Source of the DNA: Lepus europaeus
Lineage: Eukaryota > Chordata > Mammalia > Lagomorpha > Leporidae
Reading direction: 5' to 3'
Length of the DNA: 64,000 bases
Assembly (NCBI RefSeq): GCF_033115175.1
Contig: NC_084850.1
Location: 21,979,218 to 22,043,217 of the forward strand
Shown here: positions 22,270 to 33,159 of the stretch, in pieces
Layout of the letters: every line of letters starts with the position of its first letter
Numbering within the stretch: the stretch's first letter is position 1
Program-made: the position numbers and the translations under genes
The notes under the pieces: model-generated
Databases searched by the model: none
Told to the model about the DNA's origin: nothing
The model's input: only the letters and a program-made list of their open reading frames with translations

Positions 22270-22745
22270 TCTTCTGGCATTCACACCTTGTATAATCTCC
22301 TCTCAAGTATGGGTGAGAACCGTGACTTGCTGTAAGCCATAGAATGTGGCAGGAATGGCTGGCTGTCACTTCCATGACTGGGTGGCGTACGATTGGGACT
22401 TTCGCGTCAGCAGACTCCACTGCCTTCTCAGCTTACACACTTGCATGAAGCTCCACGTAAGTGAGGCTACGTGACCAGGAGAGGAGGCGAGGCTCTGGCC
22501 AAGAGCCAGCAGGGAACGGAGGCTCTCAGGCCAACAGACCCCAGGAAATTGAGTCCTGACAGCGACCATGAGACCTTAGAAGTGGATCTTTCCCCAGCTA
22601 AGCCTCAGACGAGACCCCAGCACCAGCCAATTCCTTTGTGAAACCCTGAAACTGAGCGGCTTGCTGTGCCTGGTGTTAAAATGCTGGATTTCTGAAGCTT
22701 GGAACGATAGATAGGTGCCATTTTAAGCTGCTTTTGGGGAATAAA
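22270..22745 (+). mobile_element. MLT1-like LTR relic
   Basis: Contains the characteristic order 'gtgacttgctgtaagccatagaatgtggcag', 'aggaacgga? ..ggctctcaggccaacag', 'aggaaattgagtcctgac' and 'gcttttggggaataaa'-type ends, as in MaLR MLT1 LTRs. Family assigned from memory. Confidence 0.5.
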
Positions 22746-22794
22746 AAATCAGGACTAAATGCCAATACCATTTTATTAAGAATATCATATTTCT

Positions 22795-23130
22795 GGGGCC
22801 GGGGCTGTGGCATAGTGGGTAGAACCACCGCCTGCAGTGCCAGCATCATCCCATATGGGCGCCGGTTCGAGTCCCGGCTGCTCCACTTCTGATCCAGCTC
22901 TCTGTTATGGCCTGGGAAAGCAGTAGAAGATGGCCCAAGTCCTTGGGCCCCTGCACCCACGTAGAATACCCAGAGGAAGCTCCTGGTTCCTGGCTTCGGA
23001 TTGCTGCAGCTCCAGCCATTGCAGCCATCTGGGGAGTGGACCACCAGATGGAGGATCTCCCCCCGCCCTGCCTCTGCTTCTCTCTGTGTAACTCTGACCT
23101 TCAAATAGTAGATAAATCTTTAAAAAAAAA
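22795..23130 (+). repeat. C-SINE type A
   Basis: Exact 17-bp target duplication aagaatatcatatttct at 22778-22794 and 23131-23147. Confidence 0.92.
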
Positions 23131-23467
23131 AAGAATATCATATTTCTGTTTTCCTTGAGGGGGCCAATATTGTTATGCATACCAGCAGAGTAAACAATAA
23201 GACATGACAAATACTTCTTTCAAAGTAGTTTCTATAAACTAAAGTATTGCTAGGTGAAATGATATGATATCTAAGATTTTCTTCAAAATCCTTCAGCAGA
23301 AGTAGGATGCTGTGGGCTGAGGCGGGTGTGGAGTTCTAAGGAACCGAGGAAAAACACATGGGGTCTTCAAAAAGTTCATGGAAAGTGCTTATTATAAAGA
23401 AACTACACATTTCAATATTTTGTACCAAAATAAACTAATCCTTTAATTCCATGTTTCAACAAACTTG

Positions 23468-24154
23468 TTTTTAAAGATTTCTATTTATTTATTTAAGAGG
23501 TAAAGAGAGAGAGAGAGAGAGAGAGATATGTCTTCTTTTTTTTTTTAAATTTTTGACAGGCAGAGTGGACAGTGAGAGAGAGAGAGATAGAGAGAAAGGT
23601 CTTCCTTTGCCGTTGGTTCACCCTCCAATGGCCGCCGCGGTAGGCGCGCTGCGGCCGGCGCACCGCGCCGGTCCGATGGCAGGAGCCAGGTGCTTCTCCT
23701 GGTCTCCCATGGGGTGCAGGGCCCAAGAACTTGGGCCATCCTCCACTGCACTCCCTGGCCACAGCAGAGAGCTGGCCTGGAAGAGGGGCAACCGGGATAG
23801 GATCGGTGCCCCGACCGGGACTAGAACCCGGTGTGCCGGCGCCGCAAGGCGGAGGATTAGCCTATTGAGCCACGGCGCCAGCCCGAGAGATGTCTTCTAT
23901 CCACTGTTTTACTCCCCAGTTGGCTTCAATGACCCGGCTGGGTCAGATCGAAGCCAGGAGCCAGGAGCTTCTTCCAGGTCTCCCATGTAGGTGGTAGGGG
24001 CCTGAGGACTTGGGCCATCTTCCGCTGCTTTACCAGGCCCAATAGCAGGGAGCTGGATTGGAAGTGGAGCAGCTGAGACTCGACCCAGTGTGTATACGGG
24101 ATGCTGGTGCTGCAGGCAGTGCTCTTAACTTGCTATGCCACAGCACTGGCCCAC
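23468..24154 (-). repeat. C-SINE type A inside MITE, hosting a type B SINE
   Basis: Target duplication acaaacttg at 23459-23467 and 24155-24163; host parts are 23468-23536 and about 23885-24154. Confidence 0.85.
23537..23884 (-). repeat. C-SINE type B nested in type A
   Basis: Little diverged; flanked by atgtcttct (23528-23536 and 23890-23898) next to a (GA) run. Confidence 0.85.
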
Positions 24155-24535
24155 ACAAACTTGCTGAAGCCCCCTCACAGATGAGACTAGTTCAGCCCTA
24201 TGTTGGCAATTACTGAAGCTCACTGTTGTGTACAGAGAGGCTTATATTATCCTATTGACAACTACGCATGTTTGAAAATTTCTGTACTAAATCAAAACAA
24301 TTTCTGTGATGTCATACTGTTCTGCAAAGGTAAAAATTAAAATAGTAAATTCGGAAGTTACTAAACTCTAGGTTAGACACTGTACAGAGTAACAGAACTA
24401 TTGTAATTCAATATTAATATGGATACTTGACCTGAGATGTTATGGTTTTATCAGATATTTTCCATATGGCATTGTTAATTATTCAGCTTTAGGAAGGAAG
24501 GGGCCCAAGACCACAGCTTTTAAAGCATATTTGCT

Positions 24536-24868
24536 GGGGCTGGCATTGTGGCATAGCAGGTAAAACCTCTGCCTGCAATGTTGGGATACCATATAGGTGC
24601 TGGTTTGAGTCCTGGCTGCTCCACTTCTGATTGAGCGCCCTGCTAATGTGCCTGGGAAAGCAGAGAAAGATGGCCCAAGTGCTTGGGCCCCTGCACCCAT
24701 GTGGAAAACCCAGAAAAGGCTCCTGGCTCCTGGCTTCAGATAAGCCCAGTTCCGGCCATTGCAGCCATCTGGGGAGTGAACCAGTGGATGGAAGACCTTT
24801 CTCTCTGTCTCTCCCTTTCTCTGTCTGTAACTCTACCTAATAAATAAATAAAAAATCTTCTAAAAAAA
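24536..24868 (+). repeat. C-SINE type A
   Basis: Complete element ending aataaataaataaaaaatctt. Confidence 0.85.
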
Positions 24869-24875
24869 GGAAAAC

Positions 24876-25095
24876 AATTTATTTTAGTTTTTTAATTTGT
24901 TTGAAAGGCAGAAAGAGAGATGCTCCCAACACCTAGGGCCGGGGCAAACCTAAGCCAGGAACAAGGAAGTCACTTCAGATCTCCTCCATGGGTGACAGGG
25001 ATCCAACTACTTGAGCCACCACTGGCTGCCTCACAGGAAGGTGCTGGAATTGGTAGCAGAGCCAGGATTTGAATGCAGGCACTCCAAAAAGTCTG
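24876..25095 (-). repeat. old, diverged C-SINE, shortened
   Basis: 'aatttgtttgaaaggcagaaagag .. gccaggatttgaatgcaggcac' marks an old antisense copy. Confidence 0.55.
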
Positions 25096-25810
25096 CCCCA
25101 AGAGAAACAACTTACATCGCAAGTTCTGCCAAACCAGGGAAAAGCTTGCAGGGGAAATTAAAGTAGCCAGTTTTTCCTAGAACCAGCACAATAGAGTAGG
25201 GACAAACGAGGCCTTCCATTCGGCAAGAAAAGCCTCTTTTTTTGGTTGACTCTTAAAAAAAAAAATACTGCATTCGGTCATTCATTCAACTAATACTATT
25301 GACTACTTGTACTATGATAATTAAGGAAGTTATCATTTTGTAGAAAAAGAGGGGAAACTCCCTGAAGTTCAGGGAGAAAGTGGCCCTTCTGAGCAAGGCC
25401 TGGAAGGATAGGCGCTCTTTACGGTAGCTACCTTTCAAACAGGCAGTGATTGGCAGGAAGTGGAAAAACACATTGAAAGTAAGCGTACAGTCCACGACAA
25501 AGCTTCTTACAGCTCCGGTCAGATTGCAGAGGCACAGGACACGAAGAAATAGGGTCTACCTAAGCAAGAACTTCCCTGAGTGGAACAGACAGCTGAGCCA
25601 CCAGGTGAATCTTGCTAACAAGATGTGCCTGTTACAAGGAAGCAAACAACGGCTGTCTATGGCTGTCTAGGCCCTATCTGAAGGGGAATTCTCAGCCTAC
25701 CGGCAGGGACACATCAAACTAAGAGACATCCTAAGCTGGCAGTCTACTAAGGTAGCTATACCATGAGAGTCAAACATTCTGGATTTGCTAGGTAACAATC
25801 TTTTCTCTCT
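25096..25810. other. stretch without recognised features
   Basis: Only short chance frames; no repeat family recognised. Confidence 0.5.
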
Positions 25811-26459
25811 TTTTAAGATTTATTTATTTGGCAGGCACTGTGGCTCAATAGGCTAATCCTCCGCCTGCAGCGCCGACACACCAGGTTCTAGTCCCGGTTG
25901 GGGCGCTGGTTCTGTCCCAGTTGCTCCTCTTCCAGGCCAGCTCTCTGCTGTGGCCCGGGAGTGCAGTGGAGGATGGCCCAAGTGCTTGGGCCCTGCACCC
26001 GCATGGGAGACCAGGAGAAGCACCTGGCTCCTGGCTTCGGATCAGTGCAGTGTGCTGGCTGCAATGGCCATTGGAGGGTGAACCAACGGAAAAAGGAAGA
26101 CCTGTCTCACTGTTCACTCTGCCTGTCAAAAAAAAAAAGATTTATTTATTTGAAAGGCAGAGTTACAGAGAGGCAGAGAGAGAGAGAGAGAGAGAGAGAG
26201 GTCTTCCATCTGCTAGTTCACTCCCCAATTGGCCACAATGGCTAGAGCTGGGCTGATCAGAAGCCAGGAACCAGGAGCTTCTTCCAGGTCTCCCACACGG
26301 GTGCAGGGGCCCAAGCACTTGGGCCATCTTCTATTGCTTTCCCAGGCCATAGCAAAGAGCTGGATCAGAAGTGGAGCAGCTGGGACTTGAACAGGCACCC
26401 ATATGGGATGCCCACACTGCAGACAGTGGCTTTACCTGCTATGCCACAGCACCAGCCTC
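25811..26459 (-). repeat. C-SINE type A hosting a type B SINE
   Basis: Host body mainly at 26137-26459; its 3' start is duplicated at 25815-25830. Confidence 0.85.
25831..26136 (+). repeat. C-SINE type B nested in type A
   Basis: Target duplication aagatttatttatttg at 25815-25830 and 26137-26152; the site is the AT-rich tail of the host SINE. Confidence 0.9.
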
Positions 26460-26689
26460 TTAGGTAGCATTGTTTTGTAGACGATTCTTAATTTCTGATA
26501 ACCTTTTTCTTCTCCAAAAGTGGACACAGTCTTGTCTTTCACTCCTTCATCCACATTCTGTATTAGGCACTATTGGATATATAAATACAACAGGTCCCCC
26601 AATCCAACTCCCACCTGAGAGAAGTATTTGCCTTTCAAAACGTGAACACAGATTCAACGATTTGTAGCAACCTGTGTGGTGTCACACAG

Positions 26690-27089
26690 CCCCTGTTTTC
26701 CTAACTGTGGTTGACACGGCTACATGGTCCAAACCCCTCCACAAGGAAGGCTATGCTGCCTTGTACGAGATATGACTGTGGATGGCCTCCAGCCAACAGC
26801 TTCTTCCACAGCTGCAGTCTCCTTGCCCAAGCTGGAACCTTTTCTGGGCTAGCTGAAATCTGCTGATGAGAGAGGTAAGGCTATAGAGATGGGGCCATTT
26901 GGGCTCTATGCAGGTCATTATGACAAGCAACTGAGACAGAGTTCCTTACTGGGTTGGCCAAGGCTTTGTTGGACCTGCACAGCAGTTCAACTTCTCCCTC
27001 CACCCAACATTGCTTCTTTCCCCTGATAAACATGGTGGACCTCAAATTCCAACTCTATGTCTGCTTCCACAGACTCCAACCCATGACAG
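26690..27089 (+). mobile_element. ERVL-like 5' LTR relic
   Basis: The segment ends '..cccatgaca' directly before a Leu-tRNA-type primer-binding site. It has the base composition and ending of old ERVL LTRs. The left boundary is approximate and no paired LTR was firmly identified. Confidence 0.5.
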
Positions 27090-27103
27090 TTGGTACCGGG
27101 AGC
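27090..27103 (+). other. retroviral primer-binding site, Leu-tRNA type
   Basis: TTGGTACCGGGAG differs by one base from the TTGGTACCAGGAG of ERVL elements, where tRNA-Leu primes reverse transcription. It directly follows the putative LTR end. Confidence 0.6.
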
Positions 27104-27249
27104 AGCCCGGTACTGCTGCTGAGGAAGCAGCCAATAGGATGGGGCTTTTGGAGCGGGAGAACTCATGTCTTAGGTGGGAATGTGAACTTCCTCACTAGCA
27201 GCAGGTGCAGCACAGATGGCTTGTGGCTCCAGGCAGCAGTACAATTATT

Positions 27250-29099
27250 GATTTTTACTGCAACATATTATTTCACTGGATAAATCTGTATGAAGAAGCA
27301 AATCGGGTTTCCTTAAAGAAAACATTTACCACAACTTAAATAAAAGGGGAAGGGACTGGCCTTGTGGCGTAGTGGATAAAGCTACTGCCTGTGATAATGT
27401 CCACCTCATATGGGCCCTTGTTTGAGTCCCAGCTGCTCCGTTTCTGGTCCAGCTCCCTGCTATGGCCTGGGAAAGCGGTAGAAGATGGCCCAAGTGCTTT
27501 GGGTCCCTGCATCCAGGTGGGAGACTCAGAAGAAGCTCCTGGCTTCAGACAAGCCCAGCTCTGGCCATTGTGCCCATTTGCGGAGTAAACCAGCAGATGA
27601 ACAATCTGTCTCTCCCTCTCTCTCTAACTCTGCCTTTCAAATAAATAAATAAATAAATAAACACATCTTTTTTTAAAAAGCGTTAGGGGAAGTGGGGAGG
27701 CAAGAGCATACTCTCCAATTCTAGCTCCATCGGTCTCCTACTCTGAGGCCCTGTGGGCTGGGAAACACAGGTGTCAAATACAACTCCGCTGTTTTATATG
27801 GTCTTGAGAACAGCTGTAACATCTGCTTTCTGGCCCAGGGACCACTGACATCCTGAGAGTTGCCATGGCAGTTATCAGAAACGTGTGAATAAACAATGCA
27901 CATGGACTGCCTTGGTGCTTCCAGCCAAGGACGGGCAGAAACTCTCAACTAGGAAGGAAAATATCTAATTTATCAATCAGTAGTTCTAATATATAGAAAA
28001 GCATCTCAGTCCTCTGGGGCTGAGACCTGCCCCTCATTGACATCCACAAAGCCATTGAGGGGACCCGGGAGTGAGCAGCAAACAGAAGGGCGAAGCCTTC
28101 CCCGTGGGGCATGCTAGGCGCCCACTGTGTTAGCAGACAGACAGACAGCAGAATGTAAAGGAGAGGTTTTATTCATTTGCTCGTTTTCTGAGAGGACAGG
28201 AGGATCACTGGAGGCGAATCAGGCAGGACTTAGTCATGGGTTAGTTCTCCCTCTTCACAGGCCTAAGAAATTCTGAAAGCTTGGATGAGCATCCTGTGTC
28301 CTTGAGAACCAGGGTTAACAAGTGGCTGATCTGAAGAGTTTGTTGCCATGGAACCAAATGAGACTTGGATTCTTTTTCATTTTTTTCCCCATCAGAATCC
28401 AGACGGATGAGGAATTGGAGGAAGGGCACTATACCAGCTTGTTGGCTTCAAAGAAGCTCTCGGGGAGACACATCTGCCCGATGCCAGTGAGGATGACAGT
28501 CCAAGCGATGCACCATCACAGGACTCTGGTTGCTGCTCTCGCTGGTCAGGCAGAAGTGCTCTTCACAGTACCTTTGGCAATCCTGCTCCTTCTGCATCTG
28601 TTCCAATTGCTCAATGCTTAGTGGGCACACAGATGTTGCTCCATCAGCTTATCCTTGGGAGCAACCACAGGGTCATTATTGGCCTGCTCCCCAACCTGCA
28701 TGTCCAGGTGCACACGCAGCTTGCCATCAGCGAAGAAAGGCATCCCCAGTGGAGCTGGAACACAGGCAGATCTGATGGGCCCGGGTGTGTGGCAGGTGAC
28801 TATGAAGCGGCCCTTGGAGCTGGGGTCCTTCACCTCCACAGGCATGCCAAGGCCAGGGATGGAGGGCACAAAGACCTCCTTCCACTTACCCCACGTCTGG
28901 GTGTGAGAGTTGCCAGTGACCATGGTCTTGTTAGGGATTTCCTCAAGAAGTATCACTTCTCCTTCTTGCTGATAGGGAGGTAGAGCCTGCGAGTGCCCAC
29001 TGCCCACAGTGGTAGCTGCAAAACACTGGCTGATCCATCCCTGGCAGCCGCCCGCCCTGGCACCTGCCATAAAACTTCACTCTCCATGCATGCATGCGT
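27250..29099 (-). pseudogene. TMED4: TMED4 processed pseudogene (retrocopy)
   Basis: On the minus strand the intronless copy starts at ATG 29070-29068 (MAGARAG..) and ends at the TAG of the KLV terminus (28431-28429). Recognisable p24-family blocks are EEIPNKTMVTGN, PGLGMPVEVKDP, GRFIVTCHTPG, GKLRVHLDMQVGE, KDKL and SSFFEA-like ESFFEANKLV; the NNxPxxxAKDKL and QKEQDxQRY wording favours TMED4 over TMED9. It is broken by a shortened segment after VEVKDP, a frameshift near the signal-peptide region, a stop or frameshift near 28620 and a degraded membrane segment. Exact 16-bp direct repeats (cagcagtacaattatt, 27234-27249 and 29100-29115) flank the copy, so the 3' UTR would be about 1.2 kb including a later SINE. 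Functional TMED4 is a cargo receptor of the early secretory pathway. Confidence 0.85.
27352..27676 (+). repeat. C-SINE type A inside the TMED4 retrocopy 3' UTR
   Basis: Complete element ending (aaat)n; inserted after the retrocopy formed. Confidence 0.85.
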
Positions 29100-29178
29100 C
29101 AGCAGTACAATTATTAAAACTATCATCTGAGGTACACTGGAAATGCACTAGTGGGTTTACACGTGTTCCAGGAAACTT

Positions 29179-29853
29179 TTTTTTAAAAGATTTATTTATA
29201 TATTTGAAAGTCAGAGCTACACAGAGAGAGGAGAGGGAGAGAGACACAGAAAGGTTCACCATCCACTAGCTCACTCCCCAACTGGCTGCAATGGCCAGAG
29301 CTGCACTGCTCCGAAGCTGGGAGCCAGCAGCTTTTTCCAGGTCTCCCACACAGGTACAGGGGCCCAAGGACTTGGGACATCTTCCACTGCTTTCCCAGGC
29401 CATAGCAGAGAGCTGGATTGAAAGTAGAGCAGCCAGGGCTGGTGCCATGGTTCAATAGGCTAATCCTCCACCTGCGGCGCCGGCACACCGGGTTCTAGTC
29501 CCGGTTGGCACGCCGGATTCTGTCCCAGTTGCCCCTCTTCCAGGCCAGCTCTCTGCTGTGGCCCGGGAGTGCAGTGGAGGATGGCCCAAGTGCTTGGGCC
29601 CTGCACCCCATGGGAGACCAGGAGAAGCACCTGGCTCCTGCCTTTGGACCAGCGCCATGCGCCAGCCGCAGCAGCCATTGGAGGGTGAACCAACGGCAAA
29701 AGGAAGACCTTTCTCTCTGTCTCTCTCTCACTGTCCACTCTGCCTGTCAAAAAAAAAAAAAAAAGGAGAGCAGCCAGGACTCAAACCAGCACCCACATGG
29801 GATGCCTGCACTGCAGGCAGCGGCCTCACTTGCCACACCACAGCGCCAGCCCC
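29179..29853 (-). repeat. C-SINE type A hosting a type B SINE
   Basis: Host parts 29179-29436 and 29767-29853, colinear. Confidence 0.88.
29437..29766 (+). repeat. C-SINE type B nested in type A
   Basis: Target duplication agagcagccag at 29426-29436 and 29767-29777. Confidence 0.9.
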
Positions 29854-30017
29854 ATCCATGAAACTTTTTAAAACCCCTCATATAAGGCATTTGAAAGAGA
29901 AAGAATATTAACTACATAACTAACAAGACCAGATGGCTACAATGAACTGCTGAGGGTAACAGGCCTCAGCAGTGAAAGCCAGGTGTAAAAGCTAAGAATG
30001 CCCCCAATAGGCTATTT

Positions 30018-30314
30018 ATTTAAAATTTATTTAGACAGAGTGGATAGTGAGAGAGAGAGAGACAGAGAGAAAGGTCTTCCTTTTTGCCGTTGGTTCACCC
30101 TCCAATGGCCGCTGCAGCCGGCGCATCGCGCTGATCCGAAGCCAGGAGCTTCTCCTGATCTCCCATGGGGTGCAGGGCCTTCCCGGGCCACAGCAGAGAG
30201 CTGGCCTGGAAGAGGGGCAACTGGGATAGAATCCGGCGCCCCAAGCAGGACTAGAACCCGGTGTGCCGGCGCCACAAGGCAGAGGATTAGCCTGTTAAGC
30301 CACAGCTCCGGCTA
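30018..30314 (-). repeat. C-SINE type B with internal deletion
   Basis: Exact target duplication ccaataggctattt at 30004-30017 and 30315-30328; about 40 bp missing in the middle. Confidence 0.9.
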
Positions 30315-30605
30315 CCAATAGGCTATTTTGAAAAGAGCTTTCTTATCTCCTATATGAAAGCAGAGAACTTTGAAAGCCAAACACAGGATTTGATAGTTGG
30401 AATAGCTCTATTTCAACTAAAATTCAATTCCCAACCAAGACAAGACCCTGGGTTGGGAAAACCTGGCATGCTCACACGTGAATTGGGTCATTTCCATGAG
30501 TGCTTACAAAGATTTTGACTCTCCACACTCCCCTGAACCTCCTGAGATGACCCACATATACCTATTAAGAGGAGCAACCCCTTCCCTTTTTCCCGCCCCC
30601 ACCAG

Positions 30606-30930
30606 GGCAGCACTGTAGCTCAGCCGGTAAAGCTGCCGCCTGCAGAGCTGGAATGCCTTGTGGGCACTGGTTCAAGTCCTGGCTGCTTCACTTCCCATCC
30701 AGCTCCTTGCTAAAATGCCTGGGAAAGCAGTGGAAGATGACCCAGGTGCTTGGGCCCCTGCACACCTGTGGGAGACCTGGAAGAAACAACTGGCTCTTGG
30801 CTTCAGGCTGGCCCAGCTCTGGCCATTACAGCCATTTGGGGAATAAACCAGTGGATAGAAGACCTCTCTCTCTGCCTCTGCCTCTCTCCTTCTCTGTGAT
30901 TCCACCTTTCAAATAAGTACATAAATAACT
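30606..30930 (+). repeat. C-SINE type A
   Basis: Complete element, moderately diverged. Confidence 0.85.
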
Positions 30931-31269
30931 GAAAAAGAGGAGCAGCCCCTACTACTTTCACAATGGAACACTATGCAGAGGTTTCTTCCCACAAAGCAAC
31001 ATGTGTTCCCTCTTCCCACCTCCCTTTCAGGATGCTAGTTTGCAGTTAGGATTAAGGGAAGCATAAGCCACCTTGAGGGTGTGCTGGGTTCAGCAAACAA
31101 GGATAGGGCTTACACTCCAAAGAAGCTGCAAGAAGTTGGTGGCATATACCCGCAGTCATGACACTGGATTCTGAGGGTGTCTGATAAAGGGAGCAAGGGC
31201 AGGGGATATAGAGCATACAATTGGAAGAGTTTATTGACTTAGGGGTTCTTTTCTGAGATACATGATTTC

Positions 31270-31600
31270 TTTTTTTTTTTTTTAAAGATTTATTTATTTG
31301 AAAGGCAGAGTTACAGAGAGGGAGAGGGAGACAGAGAGAGAAATCTTCCATCCACTGGTTCATTTCCCCAAATGGCCACAAAGGCCAGAGCTAGGTCGAT
31401 CCAAAGCCAGGAGCCAGCAGCTTCCTGTGGGTCTCCCAGGGGGTTGGCAGGGGCCCAAGGACTTGGACCATCTTCTGCTTTCCCAGGCACATTAGCATGG
31501 AGCTGGATGAGAAAGTGGAGCAGCCGGGACTCGAATGAGCACCCATATGGGATGCTGGCATTGTGGGCAGCTTCACCTGCTATGCCATAGCACTGGCCTG
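31270..31600 (-). repeat. C-SINE type A
   Basis: Exact 15-bp target duplication gagatacatgatttc at 31255-31269 and 31601-31615. Confidence 0.92.
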
Positions 31601-31639
31601 GAGATACATGATTTCACACCTTATCAAGGACCCCAGAAA

Positions 31640-32820
31640 ATGATGCGAATTTTCAACTAGGATGGTTGCTAGAATTAGGGAAAATAAGGTAGCCCATTCT
31701 GGGGGAAGTTGAAATGTCAGAATTGCCATGGCAAATAGTAGAGGAGGGGGTTAAAAGTTCAAAAGAAGTGAGCATGCTGAAATGGATATTACTGTTATAG
31801 AGCCCCATGACCCACAAGAAGACTGTTCCATAGGAAGATCCATAGGACACACTATTTAACAAGGCCATCAAGAATGCACTGGTGAGAGGGTTACTTAGAT
31901 CACCCAGAATTGCAGTGGGGGCTTCCTCTGCAGGCTAAGACTGACAGTAGAAAAAGCTGTTATAGACTAGGCTCACCGATAGCATTGCAGATGATGAGAT
32001 CCAACACAACCAGAGGCCAGGTGGTGGTACTTAATCATTGGCTGCCAGGAGACTGTAATTATTATAATTAGACACAGTTTGTATGGCAGTCAAGGGAGCC
32101 TGACCCAGGAGAGTTATGGAGCTGGTTAATAAAACATACCATCTCTAAGGGCCAAAATTTATGGGCAGCTGAAAGGGGTATTACTCAGCTTGTAATAGCA
32201 GAAAACATTGGTGGGGTAGGGAAGGGCAAGGGCAGTTACTTCAATAAAAAATCACGATCCCATGTTCAGTTTCCAAAATTGAACCAGTTTTTAAACCAAA
32301 AGCCTACTGATAAAAGAGGTTGGCTGAGTTCCTCGGAGAAAGGACCTTAACATTATTCTCCAAGTTTCTCCTGAAGACACCTCTAGCCACTGATATTTGG
32401 ATAACTGTACTGGGAAAAGGAAATACTTACAAATACTTACAAAAGATATTCAGAGACCCAAAGTATCATCATGGCACACCGTGAGAGTGAAAACATATAG
32501 GAACCAGATAATAAACTGGGCTTTGGCCATGGTCCAGCTCAAGGGAAGCCCACTGGGTTCAAGAACTAGTGGTCACTACCTCAGTCTCCAAGTGCACAAT
32601 TGGGCAATTGGCACAATCACTACTTTGTGTCTTTGGCCAGTGAGGTAAGAGTTATTACAACAGGGAAAGCCAAGTATAAGCTTATAGATGGATTGGTTAT
32701 GCAATGCAGGTTTAAGTCAAAAATGGACCGTGGCTGCATTACAGACTCTTGAGTGACGGGTCCTCGAAAGAAAGTGCCAAATGAAAATCTTCCCAATGGG
32801 TAGAGCTTAGGGTGATGCAC
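31640..32820 (+). pseudogene. ERVL gag/protease relic
   Basis: The frame at 32397-32648 contains the ERVL protease segment (WHTVRVKTYRNQIIN then VQLKGSPLG), and the DNA around 32460-32670 is colinear with ERVL. Upstream sequence to about 31640 is probably gag and is too degraded to read. Stops and frameshifts are throughout. The reverse transcriptase expected after protease is missing: only a SINE and a few bases separate this part from the RNase H part. Confidence 0.6.
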
Positions 32821-32831
32821 TTTATTGTGTT

Positions 32832-33156
32832 TTCTTAAGATTTATTTCAAGGCAGAGTTACAGGGACAGAGACAGAGACAGAAATTGAGATCTTCCATTA
32901 GCTGGTTCACTTCTCAAATGGCCACCACAGCCAGGGCTGGGCGAGGCCAAAGCTGGGAGCCAGAAGCTTCATGCGGGCCTCCCAAGTGGGTGCAGGGGCC
33001 CAAGCACTTAGGCCATCATCCACTGCTTTCCCAGGCACACTAGCAGGGTGCTGTATTGGAAGTGGAGTAGTTGGGACTTGAATCAGCAATCAGCACACAT
33101 AGGGGATGCGGGCCTTGCAGATGGCAGCTTAACCCATGCATCACAACATCGGCCCT
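32832..33156 (-). repeat. C-SINE type A inside the ERVL relic
   Basis: Flanked by imperfect copies gtgatgcacttta / gtgatacacttta. Confidence 0.82.
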
Positions 33157-33159
33157 GGA

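Larger units (their letters stand above)
23361..24180. mobile_element. palindromic MITE (copy 2) carrying nested SINEs
   Basis: Left end ggggtcttcaaaaagttcatgga at 23361; right end 'aaacttgctgaagccccctca' at about 24157-24177. A type A SINE (with a type B SINE inside it) separates the two, flanked by acaaacttg duplicates. Confidence 0.55.
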
